Shown piece after piece: positions 1-11,676 of a stretch of DNA of 64,000 nucleotides. The notes under the pieces were generated by a model. The model saw nothing but the letters and a program-made list of their open reading frames with translations, was not told the DNA's origin and did not search any database. This stretch comes from Neonectria sp. B-13. Lineage: Eukaryota > Ascomycota > Sordariomycetes > Hypocreales > Nectriaceae. Each line of letters begins with the position of its first letter. The stretch's first letter is position 1. The translations under genes and the position numbers were made by a program. Location: positions 1,267,660 to 1,331,659 of the forward strand of contig NOKP01000016.1 in assembly GCA_002682825.1 (NCBI GenBank), given 5' to 3'.

Positions 1-1
1 G

Positions 2-388
2 ACGGCGCTGCTGGCCGTGGTGGACAACCAGATCCTGCACCTGGGGTGGTTCTTCGTGCCCGTTGTCATGCTCAACTGCGGTGTCATGTTCGTCGTCGCC
101 CTGCTAGTCAACAACGTCCAGCGCACGTTTCCCTCGTATTGGTGGACCCCCGAGGACCTTCGGCGGCAGCGCGCGGCCCCGGAGTCGGACGAGGAGAGCA
201 AGGGGGCTGTCGCCGAGGAGACGAGGACGGACGATGCTAGCGAGCGCACCAGGAACGGTCGGGAGCCGGAGGAGGAGTACGAGAGCCAAGTGGTCATTAT
301 TCGGCCGGGGCAGCTTGTGTTGCCCAACCACATCTACATCACGCCTGAAGAGATCCAACTGCTGGAGGAGATAGGCAATAGATTGTAG
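2..388 (+). CDS. HPP-family integral membrane protein, C-terminal part (5' end outside window)
   Basis: The frame is open from base 2 with no start in view, so only about the last 128 residues are present. A hydrophobic helix (LGWFFVPVVMLNCGVMFVVALL) leads into NNVQRTFPSYWW, an arrangement I associate with the fungal HPP transmembrane family (usually four helices). The tail is charged, rich in Glu, Asp and Arg, and ends in a short region with hydrophobic residues. HPP proteins are poorly characterised; a transport role has been proposed for some plant and cyanobacterial relatives. The family call rests on the YWW motif after the last helix and is moderately firm. Nothing can be said about the promoter or N-terminus. 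Confidence 0.6.
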   Translation, partial: TALLAVVDNQILHLGWFFVPVVMLNCGVMFVVALLVNNVQRTFPSYWWTPEDLRRQRAAPESDEESKGAVAEETRTDDASERTRNGREPEEEYESQVVIIRPGQLVLPNHIYITPEEIQLLEEIGNRL

Positions 389-885
389 AGACTTACAGTA
401 CGAGTCCATGACGGCCAACATGGGATGAACCAATGAATCAAGCTCAGCCGCCCGAGTGTAACGGTAGCCAGGAACACCCGATGCGATGCGATGCGATGCG
501 GTGCCAAGATTAGCGCGCGGCGGCTGTACGGCGTCAATACCACCACAGCCACGATCAAACCAGGTCAATTGACGTCGGAGAGGCCTCTTTTCTCCCTTCT
601 CTGCGTCAATGAAAAAAAAGGGGACGTTGTGGTTCCACATCACTACGCGTCGCCCCTGCGCCGATCCCCACAAATGGCTTCATCCGCATTGCCGGGTTAC
701 GCAACACCGTCCGCGTACGCTCTGTCGTCGCGGCCCGGCGATGAACTTGCTGATACGCATCTTCCTTTTCTCTTCTCAAGTCTTTGTCTATAACATCCGT
801 CTCCTTTTTGCCCTATTCGTGTCTTGTTTCTTTCCATACCAATTTCTTACCCTCGCTTGTATACCACCAATTTTGAACAATCGCA
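389..885. other. Intergenic region with short GATGC repeat and pyrimidine-rich leader
   Basis: No gene is seen. A perfect microsatellite of four ATGCG units lies at about 481-500. The last 120 bases before the GH16 start are C/T-rich, typical of a fungal core promoter and 5' leader. Confidence 0.6.
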
Positions 886-2089
886 ATGCTTAAGCACTAT
901 CCCCTCGCTCTCGTGGCGGCCTTGTTGACTGGGGCTGCTGCTCAGACCTACAGCGACTGCAACCCTATCAACGAAAGTAAGCCGACCGGCCCCATACTCT
1001 TTGCATCTGCTAGCTGGGATGCCCCGTTGACTTTTGCTTGCTATAGCCAACTGTGACTCCGACACGGCTCTTTCGTCCTCGACCTACTCTGTTGACTTCA
1101 CCGACGGCGCTGACACGGACAACTGGGAGTCGGTTGGCTCCGGCGACGTCGACTACACCGACAACGGCGCCGAGTTCACCATCACCTCACAGGGAGATGC
1201 CCCGACCATCCAGACGCAATGGTACATCTTCTTCGGTCGTGTCGAGGTTCACATGAAGGCCGCCTCGGGAACCGGCATCGTGTCCTGCTCCGTCCTGCTC
1301 TCGGATGACCTCGACGAGATGTAAGTCCTCTAACCATTCATCCATGTTTCACTATCCGCTAATGAGCAAAACAGTGACTGGGAATGGCTCGGTGGATCGG
1401 CAGACGAAGTCCAGACCAACTACTTCGGCAAGGGCGACACCACCTTGACAGACCGCGACACGACCGTCGCCGTGACGGACACGCAGGCCACCAGCCACAA
1501 CTACACCGTATACTGGACCGAGTCCTCGTGCGTGTGGTACCTCGACGGTACCGCAGTGCGCACGCTGACCTACGACGACGCCGACAGCGGCGCCCAATAC
1601 CCGCAGACCCCCATGCGCGTGAAACTGGGCATCTGGGCCGGCGGCGACAGCACCAACTCCGAGGGCACCATCGAGTGGGCTGGCGGTGATACGGATTACG
1701 ACGACGGGCCGTTCACCATGACGGTCGAGAGCGTCAAAGTTACTAACTTCAACACCGGCGCGAGCTACACCTATGGCGACCAGACGGGCGACTACTCCAG
1801 CATCGACATCAACGAAAGCGACGACTCGGACTCGGACTCGTCTTCTAGTGAGAGCTCATCCAAGACCACCTCCGCCTCCGGCTCGAACTCCGCCACGACC
1901 ATCTCCGTTGCCACAGCCTCCGGTTCCTCAGCCGCGACTGAGTCCGCCAGCAACAGCTCCGGCACCACTCCCACCTCATCTGGCGTCGCCGTCGTTACAT
2001 CTACCGCCGAAGGCCTCGGTGGCAGCATCTCGCCCAGTGCCTGGATAATCTTCAGCGCTATTGCCATCGCCATCCTCGGCCACCTTTAA
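886..2089 (+). CDS. GPI-anchored GH16 cell-wall transglycosylase (CRH-like)
   Basis: Model: exons 886-976, 1047-1320 and 1375-2089, 359 residues. A signal peptide (hydrophobic core ALVAALLTGAAA, cut near AQT) is followed by a GH16 beta-jelly-roll domain. The catalytic motif DEIDWEWLG has both catalytic Glu residues around the central Asp, and intron 2 (phase 2) splits the Ile codon of this motif. After about residue 255 comes a Ser/Thr/Asp-rich stalk, and the C-terminus (SAWIIFSAIAIAILGHL) is a GPI-anchor signal. Known members of this class (Crh1/Utr2) join chitin to beta-glucan in the cell wall. There is no chitin-binding CBM18 module before the catalytic domain. The start ATG lies in an ACAATCGCAATG context. 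Alternative: a GH16 glucanase of another subfamily. The GPI and catalytic calls are firm. Confidence 0.9.
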
Positions 2090-2949
2090 ATTGTATAAAC
2101 CTAGAAAAAAGCGGGAGTTTGTGTTGCCGATTTGCAATGTCCTTTAGAGTATGTTAGATAGATACCCAGTTTCCATTGATACGATCGTATGGAATGAGAC
2201 AGTCAAGCCAACGTTGTCTTCAGGGACAATTGAGGTCGGAAACGTAATCTCCCAACTTCAATGTGCCATGTCCAGAACCTGTCTACTGTACACAAAATCT
2301 GTAACTGAACCCTTGATGCTGGTGCTTTTCCCACGCTTCTAGCTGGAACGTCTTCAACGTTCGAGATTTTCTTTGGATGCTCCACTGCTATTCCTTGAAC
2401 GATGAATCTTATGACCTCGCCTTGTTGATATTGTCGATGGGGAGATGGAAGCTAGGGCTGTCAATATCCACATTTTGGGAATAACGATGATTTTTGCTTC
2501 AGATGGTGCAGGGAGTGTCTTCGGCTTCTAATAGACTAAGCATTGAAGGTAGATATTGTTTCGATAAAAAAAGTCTGAAAATGGCGGGATGAAAACTGAA
2601 CCCGCCATTCTTTGACTATTCTTTGGCATGGCTATAGTAGATAGTGAGACAGGGGCACGCTCATCAGACTGACAGACTTTTCGTTTGTTTGGATCGTCTT
2701 CGAGCAAACAACCAAAGCTATAGAGGCAAGAAAGTCTTTCTTTCTTTTCGCTTAGTTGCTTGCTGCAAAGTAAGCTTCGCCACCCAATACGGAAACGTAC
2801 GTAGTCACCGGGTTTCTGTGAGTTTTCATCCAGACATAAAGACAGAGATGGTTGGAAGACACATGCTAGTTTGTCAAGTTCTGTCTTTTGAAAAAAAAAA
2901 ACCTACGGAGTTCTCTGGGCAGTTTGGATCTAGAACCCTGCTCACAGTA
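2090..2949. other. Intergenic, no gene seen
   Basis: This stretch is downstream of the GH16 gene. Reading frames here are short and without protein-like composition. It ends at the TA dinucleotide flanking the MITE. Confidence 0.6.
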
Positions 2950-3226
2950 CAGAGGAGCATCTCAAAAGTTTAGTCCTGAGAAAAGGAATTATGCCATTAT
3001 CCCTGGGCTAAATACACTAAGTACTTCGATATCTACGTATTAGCTAAGACCTGCTAAGCTTTTAGCATACTAAGGGTCTTAAGTGGCCTAACACCCTTAA
3101 ATCTATAGAGGACTTAGCGGATAACTTACTGTCGTCAGGCAACATAGCTTGTATTTTGAGGTATCTGGCAAGGATTAAGGGATATGGTGTCTCTAGCGCG
3201 GGATAGGACTTTTGAAATGCTCCTCC
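2950..3226 (+). mobile_element. MITE copy 1 (Tc1/mariner-type, TA-flanked)
   Basis: This 277-bp non-coding element begins CAGAGGAGCATCTCAAAAGT and ends ACTTTTGAAATGCTCCTCCG. The ends are inverted repeats of about 20 bp with two mismatches. It is flanked on both sides by TA (2948-2949 and 3227-3228), the target duplication expected of Tc1/mariner-superfamily elements. A second copy lies inverted at 12934-13190. It has no coding capacity, so it would need a transposase from elsewhere. Confidence 0.85.
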
Positions 3227-4877
3227 GTAAAAGAAAATTAGCTTCAGCCTACCACATTGCGAAGTGTATGTCAGGCCATTATTGTGACGAAACGGAACAC
3301 CAGATTAACTGATCTTGACCTAGCAGCTACCCGTAGGCTGGAAGATTCGTAGGTTCTGTAATGTCAATGCCGACCCGGCCACCTCACTCGCATTACATCC
3401 TGAGCCTTATACTAGGATGGGCCAACGGGGATGACGTAGCAAACCAACTGCAACCTGTTGCCTGAAGCCTTGTTTGCTTGTCGAAAGATAGCATTCGGTT
3501 TGCAATCCAGTTGCAGGTACTTCAACAACATAAAACGTCCGTTCGTTGATCCTCAATCTCTAATCTCACACTTCTCCCTCATCAATTTCATCATTTGTCC
3601 TACTCCATTCAGAAACAACTATTCGCCTCTCAACTACAAACAGAACAACCATTACATTCTTCTGCAGACATCCTCCCGACAATCGCCCCTCACGATAAAC
3701 CCACCACGAGATTCCATATTGTATCTCTTCCCTGGCAACACCGACAGCCCCTCACGCGTTGCATCCCGGTTCGTCTTCCGGGTCCATGGTCGGCCAGCTT
3801 CAGCTTTACGCTCCTCGCCATAGGCCGAGGCGGCTACATAAAGATTAACTGCATTGATAGATTGGAAATTGCCTGCTCGTTTCTGCTCCGCCCTTTGACG
3901 GGTCAGAACTTGCTCTATGGCCGGTACCCGAACAAACCCCTCCATCTTCGGGACCAACGGCCGGTACCTTCGACGGGAATGAGTGTCCCTGTTTCGCCTT
4001 CGTCAGCCAAAACATCAACCTTAGATTCAACTTTGGTCTTTGGTCTTGGCCTAAACTCTCATGACATGTTGTGAATATGAATGGTTACTTCGTAGCTTGG
4101 TGGTCAGGTATGAAGAGATGATAGACTAATTGGCTAAGTGTTCATGAGACCAAGAATGCTAGGAAAGCAATTCGATGTTGAATTATTAATTGAAAATGGA
4201 AGCTTGAGAATTTCCTCTTCCTCTTTCTTTCTAATAACGTGTATGCAAGGGTAACACGTCAATGAGTGGTGGGCTCAAGCACTAGACTTCGAGACTCTCA
4301 GACCTGCACTGGGAGACCTGCTACACCTGGTTGAGGACACCTCAGATACATGTATTCTAAACGTACTTCACAGGCCGAATAGATCAAGACGCAGTTGAGC
4401 TGTCTTGGCCATGCCACCAATATTCCCATCAGCCACCTATATCATAGCCCAAACATTTCCGGCTCAATCCTGAATTAACTTTGCGCCTCCTCTAGTAACT
4501 TGCCGCAACCGTACGGAGTACTATATACGGTAATCCCCACGGAGGAAGAATGTACCAATAGGCCGCCATCTTTACCAACCTAAGCATGCGTCGGAAGTAT
4601 CGAGGCTCGATTTACTGCACCTAGCAGCGCCTCTCAATGGTCCGCCTGTGACGGCGTAATGGAATGCGACTGACTTTGAGACTATTCCGGCCCCCTTTTA
4701 GCACGGCTTCATCCGTCGGGGTATTCGGGACGGAGCTTACCGCCAGCCTCTAAAGTAATTATGCTTGATATCGGCCTGGATATATAGGGCGCCGCCTGAT
4801 AAGCGTCACCTATCCGAATACAGCTCATCGAATTTATCAGACCCATACAGCGAGGAAGACCTTGGAGTTCTGCAGCG
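3227..4877. other. Intergenic, no convincing gene
   Basis: The longest frame is 159 codons at 3595-4074 (plus). I do not recognise it, and adjacent frames at 3860-4075 look equally protein-like, so it may be a decayed coding fragment. The last 200 bases form the promoter of the lysophospholipase gene. Confidence 0.45.
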
Positions 4878-7112
4878 ATGCATCTAGCACATTCCCAGCC
4901 AGTGGCTTTCATTACGTCATGTCTCACACTCAACGCCATCACTGCTGGAGCTCAGCAAGGACAAAGGGAAAACAAAGCCGACCCGTATGCTCCTGTTTAC
5001 ACCGAGTGTCCACAAGACTTGACCGTCAGAGATGCATCCGACGTACGTTCAGAGCATCACCAAATCCATGAAAACTCACTGATCGAGACAGGGCCTTTCC
5101 AAAGCCGAGCGCTCATGGCGGGAGTCCCGAAGTCAACAAGTCATCCCCGAGCTTCATGATTACTTAGAGCTCGTAGAAATACCCGACCTCGACGTCTCCA
5201 ACTTCATCCAACAACTCAACTCCAGCAACTTCCCTGTCGTCGGCCTCTCTGTATCTGGCGGCGGCACACAATCTGGTATCGGAGGCCTTGGCATCTGGCA
5301 GGCCTTCGATGCTCGCTATGGTCCAGCGAGAAATGCCCGCACCGGCGGCCTCACACAGATCATGTCCTACATCACAGGACTAAGTGGGGGTGGTGCCGTA
5401 ACAGTGAGCGCCATGTAAGATCTCTTCCGCTCCATCAACTCCTGTAATACGGCTAACATCAAAAAGCGCGTCGACCAATTTCAGCTCAACCGATAGAATT
5501 CGCGAAGCAATCGACTTCTCCAAGCCGTACGCCGAGGGCTCAACCGGGAATGTGAGCGAATTCTTCGATGGCATCTTTGAGAACGCAGGAGCAAAGGCAG
5601 AGGCCGGCTTCCCCGTATCCGTCGCCGATATATTCGGGCAATTCTGGGGTACTTGGCTTCCCGAGGGCCAGACGTACAGTAACTATTCAGGTATTGCTCT
5701 TCCGGGAGGTGCATTTGCGCTTGGCAATGCACCGATGCCCATCATAGCTCTCGCCGAGGTCATTCCCGGACAGTCTCCGGAAATTGGAAAGCTGATGTAT
5801 CCCGGGAACAACGAAACCAACGGCTTCAACCTCACCTCGTATGAAATTACCCCATTCGAGTTTGGGAGCTGGCTTGGTGGAAGGGTTCAGGCGTTCATGC
5901 CCACTGAGTGGCTTGGGACGGCTATGTCAAATGGGAAAACACAAAACAAGAGTCAATGTGTCCAGGGATTTGACAAGCTCACGTTCATCCAAGGCTCAAC
6001 AACCGATGCTTTCACTGCTTGGTTTATCGATGACTTCTACGACATCCCCATATTTGCAAAGCGCGGGCTAGATGCTCGTCAAAAACCATCGGGACAGTCT
6101 GATGATATCCCGATACCTTCCGATCAAGAACAGAGTCCGCTCGTGCAGCTTGTCGGCGAGACAGCCTCGAACTTTGACCAGACGTTCAATGAGTCTCTTT
6201 GGGCTACCTATCCTAATCCTTTCATGGACTACAACGACGCGATGAACGGAGTGTCCGAACTTCTACTTGTGAGTCAACCACTGAAGTCTTGAATCACATC
6301 TCTAATTGCAATTAATAGATCGACGGGAGTCTCGTCGGCGAGACGAATCCAATCCGTCCACTCATCGTTCCCGACCGTCAAGTTGACTTTATTATCGTGT
6401 ACGAAGCTTCATCCGACGCCCTGAATTCTTGGGTGAATGGCACGAATCTCATTAGTAAGTTTCTGTCAGAGCAGTACCGAGAATTAAAACTAATTTGCCT
6501 CTAGATACGGCTCTATCTGCATCCGAGGGCAACATTCCCTTTCCCGACATACCGGATGTTGACACAATGGTGATTCAAAACTTCACCAGGCAGCCTACTT
6601 TCTTTGGCTGTAATGCCACGGAGGGTACGCCGCTTGTGCTCTACCTACCGAATTCTCCGTGGTCCAGCTACTCCAACTTCTCATACAGAAAGGACTCGTT
6701 CACAGACAACGAGCTTGACCTGACGCTCGAGAACGCGTTTCAGCTGGCAACATACGGAAACGGCATGTTCGACAAGAACTGGCCGGTCTGTTTGGCCTGT
6801 GCAGTTATCAACGGGGCCATAAAGCGTGTGGGCATGGAAATGCCTCCCCAGTGCAATGAATGCTTCAACAGACACTGCTGGGACGGCAAAGAGAGTGCTG
6901 AAAAAGTCACTGCGGAAGATTTCAATCTTCGGCTACGATTAAACGAGAGCTTGACGTACCAAGAGTGGAATGATACAGTTTGGGCTGGAAACGGAGATGA
7001 GGATAAGAAGGTACCATTAAGCTCTGCAGGCTCTGTCGGAAGGATGAATTGTCTCTCTGGGCGTGACATGTATGTTGCAGTTATTCTTTTATCTATCGTA
7101 CTCTTGGTATAG
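4878..7112 (+). CDS. Secreted GPI-anchored lysophospholipase / phospholipase B
   Basis: Model: exons 4878-5042, 5092-5414, 5467-6268, 6319-6454 and 6505-7112, 677 residues. A short N-terminal signal precedes the conserved CP opening (YTECPQDLTVRDA). The cPLA2-like catalytic core follows: the nucleophile motif GLSVSGGG (Ser about residue 110), then YITGLSGGGAV, then the Asp-bearing LIDGS before PIRPLIVPDRQVD. Many N-glycosylation sequons and paired cysteines fit a secreted enzyme. The C-terminus (MYVAVILLSIVLLV) is a GPI signal. The family removes both acyl chains from phospholipids and lysophospholipids at the cell surface. The usual DGGEDGQNIP segment around the catalytic Asp is replaced by a divergent DGSLVGETNP. 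All splice phases agree, and the intron branch sites are normal. Confidence 0.9.
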
Positions 7113-7411
7113 CGGTCTCTTAGAATTAAAATACTGGTTTCTTATGTCCAACACCATCGTTTCGTAGCTAAGTTTATCGAAAGCGCAGATGGAATGACAA
7201 AATCGACCGACTTTGTCCGATGTTAGCCCAGGTCCGCGGTCGTTTCCATCGCGGTGGATAGTGAGGTCAAGATTAAAAGAGGGTACTTGGGTTTTTAGGA
7301 ATAGGAAGGTTACTAGGGGTATACATGCTTGGGTTGATCCGAACTACTAGAGGCTTCAGGTTCATTCAATCTCTATCATAATTATTGCAATCTACACTTG
7401 CTTTTGGATAT

Positions 7412-8349
7412 CTATGTGGAATTTCGGTGCATGATGGTGGCAGCGGCTTGATGGTTAGGGAAGATCAGGGTATCAGCAATGACGACGTTTTCCCTCCTCC
7501 CAGCAGCAAAAACAATGGCCTCGGCGATATCGTCAGGCGTCAATGCCTCGCAGCCCCTGAAGCACGGTTAAGAACTCATTCGGTAGATAATGGCGAGTAG
7601 GTACTTACGCGTAGACAGCATCGGCCTTGGACTTGTCACCGCCGAATCTAACGATGGAAAACTCCGTCTCGACCTGACCAGGGTCGACGCCAATGACGCG
7701 GATCCTTTTGGAAATCAGCTCCTTTCGCAAGCTCTCGGTGAAAGACCGAACAGCGGCCTTGGTGGCGCAGTAAATGGCTCCGCCGACGTAGGGCTCACGG
7801 CCGGCGATAGACCCGATGTTGATGATGTCGCCCGCGCCATTGCCGTTGTTGCGCTTCAGCATGGAAGGCAGGACGGCTTGCGTCATGTTGATCAGCCCCG
7901 TGACGTTGGTCGCGAACATGACGTTGATGTCTTCTTCTGCGATCTCGGGCGCCTTTGCTACGCCTTTCACCAGACCGCTATGGCTCGTTAGCTGTTGTTC
8001 TGCGAGATATCATAGTTGGGTAAGCAGGCGGGAGGAAGGCTCACGCATTGTTAACAAGCACATCAATCTCTTTGAATTCGGCAGGCAATGCGCCCACGAA
8101 CCCGCGCACCGCATCCGCATTGCTGATGTCCAACTGGACCGGCAGCACCTTGACGCCAGCGCCGACCTCCTTGGCGATGTCGGCGGCCACCTGCTTGAGG
8201 GTGTCGATGCGGCGCGCCGTCAGGATCAACTTGAGGTTGTCGGGGCTTGCGCGGGCGAACTCGAAGGCAGTAGACCGGCCGATGCCCGATGAGGCGCCGG
8301 TGATGAGGACTGTCTTGCCTTGGAGGCGCTGGGCCACTACAGATGCCAT
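7412..8349 (-). CDS. NADP-dependent short-chain dehydrogenase, YMR226C/YdfG type
   Basis: Model (minus): exons 8349-8045, 7977-7609 and 7556-7412, 272 residues. The Rossmann glycine motif TGASSGIG is at about residues 18-25, NNAG is split by intron 1, and the catalytic Ser (INIGSIAG), Tyr and Lys (YCATKAAV) are all present. The sequence downstream (VDPGQVETEFS) is characteristic of the yeast YMR226C / bacterial YdfG group, which oxidises L-serine, L-allo-threonine and related 3-hydroxy acids with NADP. The acceptor of intron 1 is fixed because the nearer CGCAG acceptor would run into a stop. The neighbouring catabolic cluster makes a role in oxidising a hydroxy-acid intermediate possible, but that is inference. 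Confidence 0.9.
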
Positions 8350-8821
8350 TGTGTGAATTGTGTTGAAGAGGGAGGTCTGTCGGCTGCGAGTTGAAGGAAG
8401 AGGAGGAAGGAAGTGTCGTGGATTTACAGAAGAGGTCAAAACTGCAATAGAGAAGCTCGGTTGATATACGAACACAAAGCCGACAAGACTACGAGTTTAT
8501 GCCGAGCCGGACGAGTCCAGCTCCGCTATGACGCCGGATCCCACCACATCTGCGACGGACCCCGCCATACTACCCCGCGATGGCTTTTCCGTCGGAGCGC
8601 CATGTGCTTTTCCGTGCTTTGCAATCATGAGGAACGGAAGCGATGTAGATCTTGACCAGGGTGACCAAATCCTTAGCCTGGGGTGGGGAGACAGACCTCG
8701 CTCGGAGAATTAAGAAGCTGGCTTATTTGGGTTCACGGTGGTAAAGAGGGCATACGAAATGTCACGTCGGAAGCAGATTCACTAAAATAAAGACGCAGTT
8801 TATGTATGTGACATGTCAGAG
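8350..8821. other. Intergenic between SDR and regulator gene
   Basis: The first part is the upstream region of the SDR (minus strand) and the rest is the 3' flank of the regulator. No gene or clear repeat is seen. Confidence 0.5.
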
Positions 8822-11200
8822 TTACAGCTTGAATAAGTCTTCGCTAAGAAATAAATCGAGATTGCCTAGCCCCGACGACACCATCGAAGCAAACTGCCCC
8901 CAGCCGGAGGAGTCGGCGAAGGCAGAACTCGGCATCCCGTCCAAGTCAATTGTAGTCTCTCCCAGCAAATCCGTGTAATTGGTAGCCGTACTGGGACTGC
9001 TATCCATCGGCAGAGACCCAGTGATTTGAAAACCGTTCCCCTGTGAGACGTCGCCCATTACATTCCCTCCGAGGCCTGGGTGCATACGTTTGGCTTGGCG
9101 CAGGGCTTCGACGCGCAGTTCTTCTAGAACAAGGCAATAGCGCTCCGATAGCGATCCTTTCTCGGCCATGGCTGAGATGTGGGATTGGCATCGCGTGGCG
9201 GCGGCGAAGTAGGTGCTGTACACCTCTGGCGGCGATGCTCGCTTCTGGATCACGTAGATGTACAGCACAATGGTTGCCGTGAAGGCAAAGTACGCTGTGA
9301 TCTGTAGTCGGTTAGTCCTTGTCCCTACACATGTCCATATAAAGGCCCGATGGAGCACTAACCCAGAACGCGCCGAACACCTGTTGACTTTGCGTCATGT
9401 CATTGATCGTCTTCACCGTGTCCATGGCAGCCGCCAAGCACTGCCGCACACTCTCATCAGCCTGAGCCTGTGCATCTTCTTCACTGACTGCGCTCGCGCC
9501 TCGCCGCGAAAGCCGCGCAAGGCTACTCAGCACGAACGGCCGATATGTGAGGATGATGGAATGCCAGTAGGTGAGGTTGAGGACATTCCGTTGCCGCTGG
9601 AAGATGGGAACAACAAGGGAAGTGCTGAAAAAGTCGGCGTCGAGGAACCGAGCCAACTCGACTCGCCAGTCGCTCAGGTCCTTGGAGATCCTTTCGGTTA
9701 GGACCGATCGGCGACTGGCTGAGATGGGTTTGATGGAGTAAAGATCGCGCACAATCTTGCTGTTTATACGAGCAAGCCTGGTTTGTCAGTCGTCGGTCAT
9801 GATTTGAATGCAATCATCTTACTTGATATGTGCAATTGCAGCAAGCATTCTTGACGGGCCCTTGTTAAGGGGAGACGCCGCGATGTGGTCTGTCGTCAGT
9901 TGATCATCGTCAACGCAAGCCGGGAGTTCCGTATCAATGTCATCATCATGAAACGACCGCGGCCTTCCCAAAGCGACACTAAGATAGGCGTCTAGCGTAT
10001 AGGCACACCAAAAGGTTCGACGGCGACACTCGGCTTCAACCACGTTTAACCCGCCCGTTGCATCAGGGCGCCTATTTCTGTTGAGACCAATGGCCAGCGT
10101 CAAGTGTGACACGGTGCCAAATAGACTCCAGCAGTGGTTGATACGGGACTGGGTGAGAAGATAGTAACATTGTGTTAAGCGCGCCTGAACACTAGTCAAA
10201 CGTATCGATCCCCTCTCCTTGGTGAGTTGGTTCTCGGCTGCTAGGAAGTATCGCGTGCTGCATTCGTCGTCTTAGCACGCTTGTTTATCAAGGAAGTTAG
10301 TACTGACCTTAGATCTGGTGGTCCCGGCCTGTCATTCTCAGGCATGTACACCCTCGCCTGAGCAAATACCATAAACAGCAAAGCGATCTTGGCCGGAGCG
10401 CTATGCGCATCGCGCATAATGCCGAGCGTATCATAGAACTCGATGAACCATTCCTGGACTGTGGGCCGGTGCAGGAACCGATAGGTCGGCATGGCAAAAT
10501 CAAAGTACCGATCTACCAAGCGCTGAGCGTCATCCCTGGGAAGCATCATGCAGAAGGACGGGTCGAACTCGGGAAGTTGCAGCGGAGCGTCACCGAAAGT
10601 GAATATTGTGCTAGCATGGGAGAACTCGACGGCTTGGTGTAAGCGCTTCTGAACACGGAGCAGAAACGAGACTCCCGATGCGGGCCCAATGTAGTGACCT
10701 TGTAAGTCAGTCTGGGGCGGCTCCGGGGAAGCTTGCGATGATGCCGCCGCGTATGCTGAAGTCGAGGGTGCCAGATAACTTGACGAGATATCTTGATCCT
10801 GTGACTGTAGCCTTGCATCTTGCTGCGTTGCTTGGGTCGACACATCCTCTACTGGAATCAGGTTGCTTCTAGTCTCGACTTCAGACGCTGACGGAATGAC
10901 AGGCGCCCGACCCCTTGCATAGGCCGAGTTGAATGTGCAGCTAGTCTTTGCCCGGATACAAAACTCACACGGCTGTGTGCCATTGCATCTAATCTTCCTC
11001 CTAGGATAAGATCACTGATTAGCAACCCACTCCATAGATGATAACAGCGCCAAGGCTAGGGATCAAAGATGTTGTCACTTTTTGCACCTGTCGCATGCCC
11101 GAGTGACTCTCGCCCTCTCCCTGTTCCTTTTCCGCTTCTTCAGCGATTGCGAGTTGCCGTCGCCTGTAGAGGCTGGCAAGGGTTGGCTATCCGAAGACAT
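8822..11200 (-). CDS. Zn2Cys6 fungal transcription factor (cluster regulator 1)
   Basis: Model (minus): exons 11200-11079, 11000-10308, 10257-9823, 9777-9363 and 9301-8822, 714 residues. The binuclear zinc cluster CDRCKKRKIRC...CEFC...C is complete, with spacing C-x2-C-x6-C-x5-C-x2-C-x6-C, and intron 1 falls inside it (phase 2). It is preceded by a basic KKRKRNRERARV stretch. The middle holds the fungal-specific regulator domain (GPASGVSFLLRVQ, RYFDFAMPTYRFLHRP, ECRRRTFWCAYTLDAYLS, LGRPRSF). An ATG at 11368 is in frame and would add 56 low-complexity residues; I prefer 11200 for its better context and the family start. It is divergent from the DapA-family lyase (476 bp between starts) and clearly paralogous to the regulator at 15350-18071. 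It probably controls the sugar-acid cluster (inference). Confidence 0.88.
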
Positions 11201-11676
11201 TTGGATCCGCTGCAGTTCGCTCCGAAAATGCGGAGAGGATAGTTGTCTTTGGGGCCGTTTTTGCGGGTTTGAAACTGAGTGATTTCTTGTCCGTGGTAGA
11301 GGAGTCGGAGCAGGATTCAGCGGTTGACGTTTTCCGTCAGAGCATGCGGAACAGGCCGCTTTTATCATTTATCCGTCGGAAATAGCCTTTGCCCGTCCGA
11401 GACTAACACATTTCCATCGGGTCTGCTTGGGTTGTTGGTGAATCCAGCTCGTATAATTGGCTTTGGCGACGGATCAAGATGGAGACGAATGTCCACGGTA
11501 CTGAGCTGGTCGTTTCAATGTTCTTTCCGGCGTTATCATAATGGAGCACCGGGAAACGTACCTCCTGACCACTATCCAGAGAGCTTTAAGTATCCCGACC
11601 TTTCCTAGAAACTCCAATCATCTAACATGTACCCCTCTGCAAGTAACCAATACTATCTTTGAATCTCACAGCCACC
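11201..11676. promoter_or_regulatory. Bidirectional promoter, regulator 1 / DapA-family lyase
   Basis: This 476-bp region separates divergent starts. It contains several CCG/CGG triplets, the half-sites bound by Zn2Cys6 proteins, including CCGTCGG near 11370. Binding is inferred only. An in-frame upstream ATG for the regulator lies at 11368. Confidence 0.45.

Noticed and set aside
3595..4074. 159-codon frame as a gene
   Set aside because: No recognised domain, no support from splice signals, and other frames in the same region look equally protein-like.
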